DNA of 64,000 bases from Roseibium marinum (GTDB taxonomy: Bacteria; Pseudomonadota; Alphaproteobacteria; Rhizobiales; Stappiaceae): positions 62,001 through 126,000 of the forward strand of contig NZ_PPCN01000006.1 of the NCBI RefSeq assembly GCF_002906165.1. The letters run 5' to 3'. The notes below the pieces were generated by a model. That model was not told the origin of the DNA. It did not search any database and was given only the letters and a program-made list of their open reading frames with translations. Shown in pieces: positions 17,896-27,680 of this stretch. Within the stretch, counting starts at the first letter, position 1. Every line of letters starts with the position of its first letter. The position numbers were made by a program, and so were the translations under genes.

Positions 17896-19851
17896 TCAAC
17901 TGTCTTTCGCCGCAAGGGCATTCAGCACTTCCTGTGAGGCCTTGTCGGTCAACTCATCCACCTCGACCCGTGCCTCGGCCCGCGCGGCCCACTCGCTCGC
18001 CGCTGCCTGCCCCGCCTCGGGCAGGGTCTTGTAGGCCGCCAGCGCGGCACTCAGGTCCCCACCGGAGACGGCATTTTCCATGCGCCGCAGCGCGGCTTCC
18101 GGCCCGGTGCCGTCCGCGTCCCCCGGACCGCGAACCGCCACGATGGACTTCGCGCTGGCAAGAAGACTGTCCAGCATGTTGGCGGAGCGGTCGGGCTCGG
18201 CAAAGGTCTGATAGATCTTGCGCGCCTCAGCCGGAAACTGCGCGATCAGGACGGCGACCGGCTCAACGCCGGTTTCGGAATAACTTTCCAGCGCCTTCAA
18301 ATCCATATCGGCGGGCAGACCGGCCTTGACCGCTGCCAGTTCGGTTTTGTAGGGCCTGCCGGAATCGACGGCTGCCCTGAGCGCGGAGACCGACAGCGCC
18401 CGCGCGGCCACTTCGCGCGCCGTGGCGTCGCCCATCGTCGCTTCCACCTTGGCCAGCCGCTTGGAAATCGTGTCCAGTTCGGCGCGGACATCTTCCAGCG
18501 CGGCACTGTTCGCCGATCCGACGGATTTGATGTCGGCGGCAAGACTTGAGAGCGTTTCGGTCGCCCGCGCCTGGCTGTCGGCAAGGGTTTTCAGCGACAC
18601 ATCCGACGTCGACACCGCCGTCTGCGCCGCCTTTGCCGTCGCTTCGGTGTTCTGCAACTTCGTCTGGATCTCGCCGAGCGTGGTTTTCAGCTCATTCAGA
18701 CCGGTTTCCACGCCGGAGACCGATCCGGACAGTTTGTCCGCTTCCGAAGATGTCGAGCTTGTATCGCTTTCCAGCTTGGCAAGGCGCGTTTCCAGCGGCT
18801 TCAGGTCCACCTGGCCCTGCTCTTTCGCGGCCGCTTCCAGGGCCGTCAGCCGGGTTTCCAGCGGCGCGAGGTCGGCCGGTGTTCCTTCACTGGAGCCGCC
18901 CGTCGCCGATGCGGCGCCGCTGCGCAGGTCCGCGACCTCTTTCTTCAGCGCCTCGATGGCCGGAGAGACATCGGCCGGGGCGGCCGACACCGCACCCTGC
19001 AGTTTCGTTTCAAGATCGGAAACCTTCGCCTCCAGGGCGGAGACGGCTTTGGCCGGATCCTGCCCGCTCACGGTCGAGGTCACTTTAGCAAGCTTGCTCT
19101 CCAGATCGGCGATCTTGCGCTCCGCCGAAGAAAGCGCGTTGGTCACCTGCAGGTTCTGTTCCGGTGACAGCTTGACGATCCCGGCCTGATACAGGCCGAA
19201 CCCGCCGCCGAGAACCAGGATACCCCCGATGACCGCCGCGATCAGCACGCCGAAAGCGCCGATACCGCCGCTTTCCTCTGCCGCGGGCGGATTGGAAAAG
19301 CTTGTCGAACCGGCCGGACGGGAACTCGCGCCGGACGCCGGCGGCCGGCTCGCGCCGGAGGAACTTGCCGCCGTGCTGGCGGAAGATGCCGTTTTCGAGG
19401 CCGCGCCGGAAGCGGAAGCCGCGGTGGAAGAGGTGCCCGGTGTGGAAGACGAACCGGAGGACACGGGTTTGGTGCCGTAAGAACTGCTGGTGGAGCCTGC
19501 TGCCGGACTGGCTGTGGTCCGGCCAGGAGTGCTTCCTGCTGAGCCCGTCCCCGTCGAGCCGGGTCTCGCGGTCGCCGAGGATGACCCCGACGGCGGCACG
19601 GATGTGGTCCCCGTAGACGAGGAAGAGCTTCCCGGCCGCGGAGAACTCGTGGAACTTGCGGATGACGCCCCACTGGAAGACGCCGCGGACGTCGGCGACC
19701 CCGGTTTGGAACTCACCTTTTCCGCCTCCAGGTCGATTGTGACCGGGCGCTTGGATGCGCCGGAAGACGCGGAAGTTGTGTCGGGTTTGCCCGATGATCC
19801 GCTTCCGCCCGAAGAGGATGTCCCGCCAGAAGATTTTTTGTCCGTCGTCAT
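17896..19851 (-). CDS. Mitofilin/Mic60-like inner-membrane protein (alphaproteobacterial)
   Basis: The 651-residue protein starts at ATG 19851, with GGGAGAAG as ribosome binding site. The first ~190 residues are low-complexity Ser, Gly, Ala, Pro and Thr. One transmembrane helix follows at about 196-223 (GVLIAAVIGGILVLGGGFGL). A long coiled coil runs to about 470 with many 'LE..L' heptads. A compact C-terminal helical region (VSALRAAVDSGRPYKTEL onward) matches the mitofilin signature. Alphaproteobacterial Mic60 homologues lie between hemD and hemY and shape inner-membrane folds, as their mitochondrial relatives do at cristae junctions. The gene order here is diagnostic. The low-complexity N-terminus is unusually long and cytoplasmic. 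Confidence 0.85.
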   Translation of the reverse strand: MTTDKKSSGGTSSSGGSGSSGKPDTTSASSGASKRPVTIDLEAEKVSSKPGSPTSAASSSGASSASSTSSPRPGSSSSSTGTTSVPPSGSSSATARPGSTGTGSAGSTPGRTTASPAAGSTSSSYGTKPVSSGSSSTPGTSSTAASASGAASKTASSASTAASSSGASRPPASGASSRPAGSTSFSNPPAAEESGGIGAFGVLIAAVIGGILVLGGGFGLYQAGIVKLSPEQNLQVTNALSSAERKIADLESKLAKVTSTVSGQDPAKAVSALEAKVSDLETKLQGAVSAAPADVSPAIEALKKEVADLRSGAASATGGSSEGTPADLAPLETRLTALEAAAKEQGQVDLKPLETRLAKLESDTSSTSSEADKLSGSVSGVETGLNELKTTLGEIQTKLQNTEATAKAAQTAVSTSDVSLKTLADSQARATETLSSLAADIKSVGSANSAALEDVRAELDTISKRLAKVEATMGDATAREVAARALSVSALRAAVDSGRPYKTELAAVKAGLPADMDLKALESYSETGVEPVAVLIAQFPAEARKIYQTFAEPDRSANMLDSLLASAKSIVAVRGPGDADGTGPEAALRRMENAVSGGDLSAALAAYKTLPEAGQAAASEWAARAEARVEVDELTDKASQEVLNALAAKDS

Positions 19852-19987
19852 CTGCACTTCTCCCGAACCTGCCCCGGCCCCGGAACCGTCAGCTCCAAGA
19901 CCTTCACTATACACGCCTCTTTGCGAAGCGGTACCGGCGCGGCAAAGACTTTTCCGCGCCGCAATAGAAGGACTCCCCCGGATCTGG

Positions 19988-20704
19988 TTAACACTCCGCT
20001 AATACGAGATCCAGAAGGGCCGCTTCGCAAGGTGCATCCGCAACACGCACACGCATGATATCTGAAAGCGGTTCCCCCGCCTGCGACGAAATGGCGTAGA
20101 CCTTCAGTCCCGGCACGACAGCGTCGAGACCGGAGCTTTTCAGCAGAAACAGCAGCGTCTCCGCCGTTCGCCTCGAATAGACCAGCACGCCGTCATAGGC
20201 CGCTCGGGTCAGCGCCGTCACAACGGCGGCCGGCAGTTTCTCCACAGGCTCCATGCGGTAGACGACACGCGTCCGGCAGGCGAGACCGCCGTCTTTCAGA
20301 AGAGCTTCCAGATCTCCCGCCCGGTCCTGCGCCGCCGGATAGAAAACCGCACCCGGACCGAGCCCTGCATGCTCGCGAAGAATGAGCGCGCCCAGCGCCG
20401 CGAAATCCCCTCCCGCGGACCGCACGTCTTGAAACCCCACCTGCCTGCAGGCTTCAGCCGTCGCGTCCCCCACCGTGAAAACGGGAAGTCCAAGAAGGTC
20501 CGCAAGCTGAGGATGTCCGCGCAGAACGGACACCGCCCGCCGGCTCGAAAACGCCAGGGCGGAAACGCCGGAAAGGTCCAGTGGTTCCGGCGGCATGACC
20601 TTAAATTCAAGAAGTGGCGCTTCGTCGGCAATGTGACCGGCAGCCCGCAGCTTGTCCGCGCTTCGCTTGCAGTCGGGCTGAGGCCTGGTCACCAGAAAAC
20701 GCAT
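19988..20704 (-). CDS. hemD: Uroporphyrinogen-III synthase
   Basis: The 238-residue enzyme cyclises hydroxymethylbilane to uroporphyrinogen III with inversion of ring D. The family is poorly conserved. The recognisable features are the N-terminal VTRPQPD, ALAFSSRRAVSVL, the VGDATAEACRQVGF block and the second-domain YSRRTAETLL region. It begins three bases after the hemC stop codon on the same strand and is followed by the Mic60-like gene, so the operon position agrees with the assignment. Confidence 0.9.
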   Translation of the reverse strand: MRFLVTRPQPDCKRSADKLRAAGHIADEAPLLEFKVMPPEPLDLSGVSALAFSSRRAVSVLRGHPQLADLLGLPVFTVGDATAEACRQVGFQDVRSAGGDFAALGALILREHAGLGPGAVFYPAAQDRAGDLEALLKDGGLACRTRVVYRMEPVEKLPAAVVTALTRAAYDGVLVYSRRTAETLLFLLKSSGLDAVVPGLKVYAISSQAGEPLSDIMRVRVADAPCEAALLDLVLAEC

Positions 20705-20706
20705 GG

Positions 20707-21633
20707 TCAGTGATCCTGGAAAAATCCCGGCCCCATCAAGGCTTTCAGGGTCTCGCCGGCGGAAATACCGATCTCGACCGCGCTTGCCGGCGCGCCGCTC
20801 CCGGAGGTCACATGCGCCTCCGAGCCGTCCGGCCTCAGCACGATGCCCCTGAAATGCAGCATCCCGTCCCGCAGTGTCGCCAGACCGCCGATAGGCGTGC
20901 GGCAGGAGCCATCGAGAACGGCAAGGAAGGCCCGTTCCGTATCCAGCCGAACCTGTGTGTCGGTATCGTGGATCCCCGCGAGCATTGTGCGCGTGTCGCT
21001 GTCGTCTGTGCGGCTTTCGATGCAGATCGCTCCCTGGCCCACCGCCGGCAGGAAATCGTCGACTTCCAGCAGGCTGGTGATTTCGCCTTCCAGTCCAAGC
21101 CGTCTCAGGCCCGCGGCCGCCAGAAGCGTCGCGTCCACCTCGCCTTCCGCCAGCTTGCGCAGCCGGGTCTGCAGGTTGCCGCGATACATCACGACCTCGA
21201 TGTCCGGCCGCAGCCGCTTGATCATCGCCTGCCTGCGCAGGGAGCTGGAACCTACCACAGCGCCCCGCGGCAGTTCCGTCAGCGTCTGCGCCTTGGGCGA
21301 CAGGAAGGCATCACGCACATCCTCGCGCGGCAGAAAAGCCGTCAACGCCAGACCGGTCGGCAGAACCGTCGGCATGTCCTTGGAGGAATGAACGGCGATG
21401 TCGATCCGCCCGTCCAGCAGCGCTTCCTCGATTTCCTTGGTGAACAGCCCCTTGCCGCCAACTTCCGACAGGGGCCGGTCCTGGATCCGGTCCCCGGACG
21501 TCTTGATGACGACGATCTCGAAAACGTCCTCGGGAAGCGTGTGGGCCGCCATAAGCCGGTCGCGGGTTTCATGAGCCTGCGCCAGTGCCAGGGCGCTGCC
21601 CCTTGTGCCTATACGCAAAGGAATTGATTGCAA
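20707..21633 (-). CDS. hemC: Porphobilinogen deaminase (hydroxymethylbilane synthase)
   Basis: The 308-residue enzyme polymerises four porphobilinogen molecules. Conserved features are [14 protein letters not shown] at the N-terminus, HSSKDMPT near residue 80, [10 protein letters not shown] near 130 and the cofactor-site cysteine in GSCRTPIGG near 243. The best start is TTG at 21633; no in-frame ATG precedes RIGTRGS, so a non-AUG start must be used. It is the first gene of the haem operon and is divergent from tsaD across 93 bp, the usual arrangement in Alphaproteobacteria. Confidence 0.94.
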   Translation of the reverse strand: MQSIPLRIGTRGSALALAQAHETRDRLMAAHTLPEDVFEIVVIKTSGDRIQDRPLSEVGGKGLFTKEIEEALLDGRIDIAVHSSKDMPTVLPTGLALTAFLPREDVRDAFLSPKAQTLTELPRGAVVGSSSLRRQAMIKRLRPDIEVVMYRGNLQTRLRKLAEGEVDATLLAAAGLRRLGLEGEITSLLEVDDFLPAVGQGAICIESRTDDSDTRTMLAGIHDTDTQVRLDTERAFLAVLDGSCRTPIGGLATLRDGMLHFRGIVLRPDGSEAHVTSGSGAPASAVEIGISAGETLKALMGPGFFQDH

Positions 21634-21726
21634 GGTTCACCGTCCAGATGCTACGCCCGACAGAAATGACGGGCACCGATTTATGCCTTCTCGGATGTCC
21701 TAGCACAGGCCACCGCTTTAAGACCA

Positions 21727-22833
21727 ATGACCTCAGTCAATCGAAAAGACAATGCGACCGATTTGACGGTTCTGGGCATTGAAACAAGCTGCGACGAGAC
21801 TGCCGCGGCAGTCGTGCGCGGTCCGCTGCAAAAGCAAATCCTGTCCAACACCATCCGCTCGCAGATCGACGAACACTCTGAATTCGGCGGCGTGGTTCCG
21901 GAGATCGCCGCCCGTGCCCATATCGAGATCCTCGACAGGATCGTCGCCGAGGCGATGCACGAAGCCGATTGCTCCTGGGAGGACATCGATGCGGTCGCGG
22001 CCACCGCCGGACCCGGTCTGATCGGCGGCGTCATCGTCGGTTTCATGACCGCCAAGGCGATTGCCATGGCCGCCGGGAAGCCGATCGTCGGCGTCAACCA
22101 CCTGGAAGGCCATGCGCTGACCGCCCGCCTGACCGACGACCTTGATTTCCCCTTCCTGTTGCTGCTCGTCTCCGGCGGTCACAGCCAGTTCCTGCTGGTG
22201 CGCGGCGTCGGAGATTACGAGCGCCTGGGCACCACCATCGACGATGCCATCGGCGAAGCCTTCGACAAGACCGCCAAGCTGCTCGGCCTGCCCTATCCGG
22301 GCGGACCGCATGTGGAAAAGATGGCGGCAAGGGGCGACGTGACAAGGTTCAGACTGCCGCGCCCCCTGCTCGACCGGCCGGGTCTCGACATGTCTTTTGC
22401 CGGCCTGAAGACCGCCCTCAGGACCCAGGCCAAGAAGCTGGAGCCGGTCGACGAGCAGACCGTCGCCGACTTGTGCGCCGCCTTTCAGCGCGCCATCTCC
22501 GACGTGCTGGCGGCGCGGACAAGATCCGCCCTCGAATTTTTCCAGGAGCGGCATCCGGACACGGAGCCTGTGATCGTCGTTGCCGGAGGCGTCGCCGCCA
22601 ATCAGGAAATCCGGCAAAGCCTGCTTGATGCCGCCAATGCGGCGGGTGCCCGTTTCGTCGCCCCGCCGATGGCGCTCTGCACGGACAATGCCGCCATGAT
22701 CGCCTGGGCGGGCATCGAACGGTTGCGACAGGGCCCGGTCGACGACATGGCCCTCTCCCCGCGCCCGCGTTGGCCCCTCGATTCGCAAAGCGCCGGCGTG
22801 CTCGGCGCCGGTAAAAAGGGCGCGAAGGTTTAG
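21727..22833 (+). CDS. tsaD: tRNA N6-threonylcarbamoyladenosine transferase component
   Basis: This 368-residue ASKHA-fold enzyme transfers threonylcarbamoyl to A37 of ANN-decoding tRNAs together with TsaB and TsaE. Motifs include [14 protein letters not shown] at residues 17-30, the metal-binding HLEGH at 125-129, the nucleotide-binding VSGGHSQ near 157, and [10 protein letters not shown]. Its C-terminus ([18 protein letters not shown]) is complete. It is divergent from hemC. In many Alphaproteobacteria gpsA follows directly, whereas here gpsA lies 6.5 kb further on. Confidence 0.96.
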   Translation: MTSVNRKDNATDLTVLGIETSCDETAAAVVRGPLQKQILSNTIRSQIDEHSEFGGVVPEIAARAHIEILDRIVAEAMHEADCSWEDIDAVAATAGPGLIGGVIVGFMTAKAIAMAAGKPIVGVNHLEGHALTARLTDDLDFPFLLLLVSGGHSQFLLVRGVGDYERLGTTIDDAIGEAFDKTAKLLGLPYPGGPHVEKMAARGDVTRFRLPRPLLDRPGLDMSFAGLKTALRTQAKKLEPVDEQTVADLCAAFQRAISDVLAARTRSALEFFQERHPDTEPVIVVAGGVAANQEIRQSLLDAANAAGARFVAPPMALCTDNAAMIAWAGIERLRQGPVDDMALSPRPRWPLDSQSAGVLGAGKKGAKV

Positions 22834-22901
22834 CGCGGCGGCGACCGGATTTCTGGAGCCCCACCCGGCAAGATTATTTCAACAGCCGGCGAATCCGCCC
22901 C

Positions 22902-24905
22902 TCAAACCTTCACATGCACATTCTTCGGGGCACCGGCAATGCCGCCGACCATCCTACGGACAAGGGCGAAAGCGGTTCGCAGCATGGAGCCCTGCTCCGC
23001 GATGTTCGCGGGCGGATCGCTGAACAGCCGGGCCACGATCTGGTCGCGGATGGCCTCCGTTTCCCTCAGACGTACTCGAACGTGGCTGGCGTTCTGCGTC
23101 ATCACACTGGCTCTCGCCGCCAAGCCGCCCAAAAATGCCATTTCGAGCTTCTGATCCGGCTTGAGATCGAGGTCGAGGGAACCGCGCTCGAAGACTATTT
23201 CATTGAGGCTCATGGAGCTGCTTTTCGCTTCGAGCACCTTGCCCTCGATCCTGACCCAGATTGGCGAGGAAACCGGAAAATGCTCGTCGTCGAGTTCCGC
23301 GCGTGGCAGCTCAACACAGACAAGGAACGCGATGAAGGAATGCAGCATGACCACGGTCCCCCAGGCGATGCTGAAACCGTCAATCGAGCCGGTCGTGCGC
23401 AACAAGGGGCCATTAAACATGCCGATAAGGGTAAGTACGATAATGGCGAGATACATTGCCGCCATCGAATATTGAACCTGGACCTCCGATCTGTCCTCCC
23501 CCTTTGCCGTCACCTTGAAGGGATGGCCGAACGGTTTGCGGATGGCGTTCACAATTGTGATCGTCACCGGCACTGCCGTCAGCAGGTGTGTAACTTCGGT
23601 AAAGATGGGCAGACTTCGCCGCCCCGAGATCCAGGCATGAAAGATCATGCTGCCGCCGACCGCTGGAAGGCCGATCACGAGCAGAGCCTCCGGTTCCAAC
23701 AGGATAGCGGGCAGACCCAGGAAATAGTAGAAAATCGGTGCCAGCATCAGCGCGAGAATGAAAGGCCTGCAAAGCCAGAACAACAGGCCGTGCATATAGT
23801 GCAGCCGTTCGATGAAGCTGTACCCCGCGCCGCGGAACGGTCCGTCCTTCAGCAGGGCAATCTGGATTGTGCCGAGGCACCAGCGGCATCTCTGCGTGAT
23901 GTAGCCGGAAAGACTTTCCGCCGACAGACCGATGCTCAGACGTTCGTTCAGCCAGATGGTCCTGACACCCTTCAGGAGAAGCCGGTAGGTCGTGTGCAGG
24001 TCTTCGGTCACCGACTCCTTCGGCATCCCTCCGATTTCCTCGATTGCGGCGCGGCGCGCAACGAAGGATGTTCCCACGCAGAAGGCCGCCCCCCAGGCGT
24101 CCTTCGAAGGCTGCATGACATCGAAAAAGATGCGCTGATCGTCCACCCATGAGCCCGAGGCGAGCAGATTGTGCTGGATCGGATCGGAGTTGTAGTAGAA
24201 TTGCGGTGTCTGGACCAGACCGACGGAATCGTCGTCGAACAGACCGACGGTCCGCTTCAGAATAGATTTCCTGGGCGCGAAATCTGCATCCAGCAGAAGA
24301 AAGAAGGGCGCGTTGGTTATGCGTTTGGTATGCTCCAGACCGTTGTCGACATTGCCGGCCTTGGCGCCCTTGTTATCCGTACGCCTGATATATTGCGCAC
24401 CGACCCGCTCGCAATAAGCCCTGAGCCAGTCCCGCTTGCCGTCATCCAGCACCCAGACGGTGAAATTCGGATAATCGATCGCCAGCGCAGCCAGGATAGA
24501 GCGCTCAAGGATTCCAAGTTCCTCGTTGTAGGTGCAGATCATGACATCGACGGCCGGGTATTCGCCGCGCTCCTGCAGGCGCCTTTCCCCCGCGTCCGCC
24601 TCCGCCGACCTGTCGGTTCGGCGCATGAAGAAGACGATCGACAACAAGGTGTAGCTGAGAACGATGAGTTCCAGGAACAGGTAGATTCGCGGCCAGATTG
24701 CGTAAGCCGTGAACTCAAGCTCGGGCAGGGTCCAGAAAATCCGGTGCCATATGTAGCCGAGCAGCATGACAATGATCACGGACCCGAAGGCCAACCGGTC
24801 GATGAAATTCTTGCTTTTCAGAAAAAACGCGCAACCGCCGACGAGACTCAAAACAAAAATACAATAGAGCAGGGAATCTTGAAGTGTCAGTATTTCCGGA
24901 GACAT
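22902..24905 (-). CDS. Family 2 glycosyltransferase, BgsA/cellulose-synthase-like beta-glucan synthase
   Basis: This 667-residue inner-membrane synthase has N-terminal helices (about 10-28, 40-58, 68-95), a cytoplasmic GT2 domain and about four to five further helices (365-530). All processive GT2 signatures are present: DD at 154-155, DAD at 206-208, TED at 300-302 and QRCRW at 338-342. The C-terminal ~100 residues occupy the position of PilZ in BcsA, but the RxxxR and (D/N)xSxxG motifs are degenerate. This resembles the mixed-linkage beta-glucan synthase BgsA of Sinorhizobium, which binds c-di-GMP through a non-PilZ tail. It is last in a three-gene operon, overlapping the preceding gene by 19 bases. 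The polymer could be mixed-linkage beta-glucan or another beta-glucan. Confidence 0.85.
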   Translation of the reverse strand: MSPEILTLQDSLLYCIFVLSLVGGCAFFLKSKNFIDRLAFGSVIIVMLLGYIWHRIFWTLPELEFTAYAIWPRIYLFLELIVLSYTLLSIVFFMRRTDRSAEADAGERRLQERGEYPAVDVMICTYNEELGILERSILAALAIDYPNFTVWVLDDGKRDWLRAYCERVGAQYIRRTDNKGAKAGNVDNGLEHTKRITNAPFFLLLDADFAPRKSILKRTVGLFDDDSVGLVQTPQFYYNSDPIQHNLLASGSWVDDQRIFFDVMQPSKDAWGAAFCVGTSFVARRAAIEEIGGMPKESVTEDLHTTYRLLLKGVRTIWLNERLSIGLSAESLSGYITQRCRWCLGTIQIALLKDGPFRGAGYSFIERLHYMHGLLFWLCRPFILALMLAPIFYYFLGLPAILLEPEALLVIGLPAVGGSMIFHAWISGRRSLPIFTEVTHLLTAVPVTITIVNAIRKPFGHPFKVTAKGEDRSEVQVQYSMAAMYLAIIVLTLIGMFNGPLLRTTGSIDGFSIAWGTVVMLHSFIAFLVCVELPRAELDDEHFPVSSPIWVRIEGKVLEAKSSSMSLNEIVFERGSLDLDLKPDQKLEMAFLGGLAARASVMTQNASHVRVRLRETEAIRDQIVARLFSDPPANIAEQGSMLRTAFALVRRMVGGIAGAPKNVHVKV

Positions 24906-26254
24906 GGTCCGGACTCCTTCTGTTCAAAGTATTTCAATATGAAAGGGTTCCAGCCAAGACCCGCGAGCACGACCCATGAGGTCGCCCCCAGATGCGGCAG
25001 CCGGTGGTATAAAAATTCTCCTGAACTTCCGTCAGCGCCCGCCGACAGGCCCGTCGTCAAATCCTGCGTTGAGCTGGCGAAATAATAGCCGTCCCCTACG
25101 CCATTCCTGGCAAGCGCTTCCTCCACAATCGCAGCTTCTTTTTCCCTATTTAGATATTTCAGCAGCAGCAACGCCTGCGCCGTTCCTTCGATCCACAGGC
25201 CATCGCGGTCCGTATTGAAATCGAAGCCGCCATCGACGCCGTGATTTCGATAGGTCCAGGCGAGGACATCCTCCGCTCGTTCGGCGAAGTCACCGACCCC
25301 GAGAAGCGCCCAGAGCTGCGTGTCCAGGCCGTCCTGATCGGTATTCAGCGCCGCGCCGTCGGGAAGCGTTCCGACATGAAATCTCTTTTCGTCCGGGTTC
25401 CAGGCTCTGTCGAGAAAGGACAGGGCGTGCCGGGCGGCGGCGCCCCAGCCGTTCTCCTTGTCGATCGTGTCGAGAAACACCGCGACCGCATAGATATCGA
25501 TATTGTGTTCGGTGGATTTCCAGCCGATCCGGACCGGTGACGGTTCATGACCGTAAAATCCGCCCCGGAAACCGCCCGCACCGCCGTGATCGATGGTGAG
25601 GACATTGATCCAGCGCATGACCTTGCGGGCATCTTCCAGATAGCGCGCGTCACCGTCCGCCTGACTGAGGGTCAAAAGGGACAGGGCAACCCAGGCGGCG
25701 CTGCCGGTCGCGGTTCCAACCTGATAGCCGTCCTCGATCCACTTGCCCGCTCCGTCGTCCCAGTAACCGGGCAGGGCAACTGCCTCGGCAGACGGGTCCA
25801 GCCGGCCGGCCGCATAGGCGTTCCGTAGCCGCCCGTCCTTGTAAAACCGGTCCTTGGCCAGGGCGATGTGAAACGCCTCGCCGATCTGTTTGGCCGTCTC
25901 CACCTTGCCGCACGCAACGAGCGCGATGATGGCCAGGGCGTTGTCATAGCTGAAGGCGACATTCGACAGTTCGCGGGGAAGCTGCCCTCCCTCCGGAGAG
26001 GCTTCGTAGCTGACAAGAAAGACCGGCCCGTCTCCGTAGAGCTTAACGCGCCGGGCAAGACTCTCGCACGACAGGCAATAGTCGGAAACCGCACTGGCAG
26101 TCATGTCCTCTGCCAGTCCTGCGGAAGGAAGGGCGCACCCAACGGCAATCTGGCAGATAAGCTGCCAGACAAATCGGATCCGGACTGCCCTTGAGGCTGC
26201 TCTAACGGCGTCCCCCCTGCTGTCGCGACACATCGGAGACCGGAGGAAGCCCAA
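24887..26254 (-). CDS. Exported (alpha/alpha) toroid-type protein of the beta-glucan locus
   Basis: The 455-residue protein has a hydrophobic leader at about 28-48 ending in SAGLAED, suggesting Sec export. The body shows repeated helical blocks with aromatic turns (YWDDGAGKWIEDGYQ, RGGFYGHEP, DGGFDFNTDRDGLWIEGTAQA). This is like six-hairpin glycosidases and lyases, the fold class that includes the GH8 endoglucanase BcsZ. No catalytic pair is assigned. It sits between the adaptor and synthase genes, so a periplasmic role in trimming or releasing the glucan is likely. TTG 26254 has AGGGA eight bases upstream; ATG 26233 is the alternative but lacks a Shine-Dalgarno sequence. Confidence 0.7.
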   Translation of the reverse strand: MGFLRSPMCRDSRGDAVRAASRAVRIRFVWQLICQIAVGCALPSAGLAEDMTASAVSDYCLSCESLARRVKLYGDGPVFLVSYEASPEGGQLPRELSNVAFSYDNALAIIALVACGKVETAKQIGEAFHIALAKDRFYKDGRLRNAYAAGRLDPSAEAVALPGYWDDGAGKWIEDGYQVGTATGSAAWVALSLLTLSQADGDARYLEDARKVMRWINVLTIDHGGAGGFRGGFYGHEPSPVRIGWKSTEHNIDIYAVAVFLDTIDKENGWGAAARHALSFLDRAWNPDEKRFHVGTLPDGAALNTDQDGLDTQLWALLGVGDFAERAEDVLAWTYRNHGVDGGFDFNTDRDGLWIEGTAQALLLLKYLNREKEAAIVEEALARNGVGDGYYFASSTQDLTTGLSAGADGSSGEFLYHRLPHLGATSWVVLAGLGWNPFILKYFEQKESGPCLRKY

Positions 26255-26258
26255 AGTG

Positions 26259-27680
26259 TTATTCCCTGACCGAAGGCTTTATACCACGCTTCTTTTTCAC
26301 CAGGTCGCGGATGTCGCCCGACAACGCCGCGATCCGGTCATGGTCCGCAGCCGACGGTTCGACACCCTGCTGCACCTCTGGCTGGCCGGAAACGGTTGCC
26401 GCTTCAGCCACCATGAGCGGCTTTGAAGAGCGGAACAAGTTGGCCGCCCGCTGCAGAAGCGGTTCACCGAGAGCGACGATCACTTCTTCTCCCACATTGC
26501 AGCCGAAATACTTCTTGTCGGAAGCCGAAGCGGCTTCGGTCTCCTGCGCCGTGTCGTCCACCCGGATGAAAACATAGACCTCGTGACCTTCAGCATCCGG
26601 AAACTTCTTGAAATAGCGCGTCTCGGCGCCGGAACTATAATAACGCACGACCCGTTCCACGCGGCCGTTATATTTCGCACCCAGCGACCGGACATTGACA
26701 AGGGCCGGCGTTCCGACGATCACGTCCTCGACTTCGCGGCCGGGAAAGACGGCGACGACGAAGCTTTCGTCACAACTCATCGACCGCGCGATAACCGCAC
26801 CCTTGGCAACTGTCTCGCCCGGCGCGACCTCGACGCTGACGATCCGGCCCGGCTGGCGCGCCAGCACGTTGTCGCTGCTGATCGCAGAGTTGCTCAAACC
26901 TTCCACTGCGACCATCCGTTCGATCTCGCCGACGCGCGAGCGGACGATCTCAAGCTCCGACAAAGCCTTGCGGTGCTCCATATCGAGCGACTTTTCCTGA
27001 AATTCGAGCGACATCAGGTTTGTCGCGAGACCGCCGGAATAGACGCCCTGAGCGATTGAATCCACCATGTTCTTCTGCCGCGTGAGATCGTCACGGGCAG
27101 TCTCCATCCGGTGGCTGGCCGCATCGAGTTTCTGCTTGTACTGCGTGAGCACTGTTTCGCTCAACTGGCCGATATCTACCAAGCTCTTCTTCTGAAGGAA
27201 GATCGATTCCTGTTCCTCGACCCGGGATTCTTCGGCGAGCAACTGGTTTTCAGCTTTTCGCGCCAGGACTTTCAGATCTTCGATCAGCCCCTGCTTGGTC
27301 GCGTTTGCCTGTTCGCGGATAAGGCCGAGTTGAAGTGAGGTTCGATCGATCGTCGAGTGCAACGCCTTCTGCCGGTCGGTGAGCTGCAGCAACTCCATGC
27401 GCATGCTCATCGCGATCGCATTGTCGCGCTCAAAATTCTCGATCTCGGCCACCTTCGCGAACGGGGCAACCTCCTGACCGATCTGGACGCTCAGGTCGAC
27501 AACCTGCCCGTTAATCTTCGAGGATATCGTCTGGACAGGCGCATTGATCAGGGCGTTTTCAGAAACGAGGAACATTCTATTCGGCAAGGTCGCCAAAACC
27601 ACCACCGACACAAGAACAAAAACGAAAACAAAACCAAAAATACGCGTTACCAAAAGAATTCTCGAGCTTTCGACACTCAT
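26259..27680 (-). CDS. HlyD/membrane-fusion-type adaptor of the beta-glucan locus (BgsB-like)
   Basis: The 473-residue protein starts at ATG 27680 (GGAG eight bases upstream). It has a single N-terminal membrane anchor (about 8-35), a biotinyl/lipoyl-like hairpin start (NAPVQTISSKINGQVVDL), a long coiled-coil hairpin (about 100-270) and a second half-lipoyl plus beta-barrel region (ARQPGRIVSVEVAPGETV). The C-terminal tail is charged and disordered. It is not accompanied by an ABC or RND pump. Its neighbour is instead a GT2 synthase, the arrangement of BgsB with BgsA in Sinorhizobium mixed-linkage glucan export. It probably carries polymer through the periplasm. Confidence 0.8.
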   Translation of the reverse strand: MSVESSRILLVTRIFGFVFVFVLVSVVVLATLPNRMFLVSENALINAPVQTISSKINGQVVDLSVQIGQEVAPFAKVAEIENFERDNAIAMSMRMELLQLTDRQKALHSTIDRTSLQLGLIREQANATKQGLIEDLKVLARKAENQLLAEESRVEEQESIFLQKKSLVDIGQLSETVLTQYKQKLDAASHRMETARDDLTRQKNMVDSIAQGVYSGGLATNLMSLEFQEKSLDMEHRKALSELEIVRSRVGEIERMVAVEGLSNSAISSDNVLARQPGRIVSVEVAPGETVAKGAVIARSMSCDESFVVAVFPGREVEDVIVGTPALVNVRSLGAKYNGRVERVVRYYSSGAETRYFKKFPDAEGHEVYVFIRVDDTAQETEAASASDKKYFGCNVGEEVIVALGEPLLQRAANLFRSSKPLMVAEAATVSGQPEVQQGVEPSAADHDRIAALSGDIRDLVKKKRGIKPSVRE

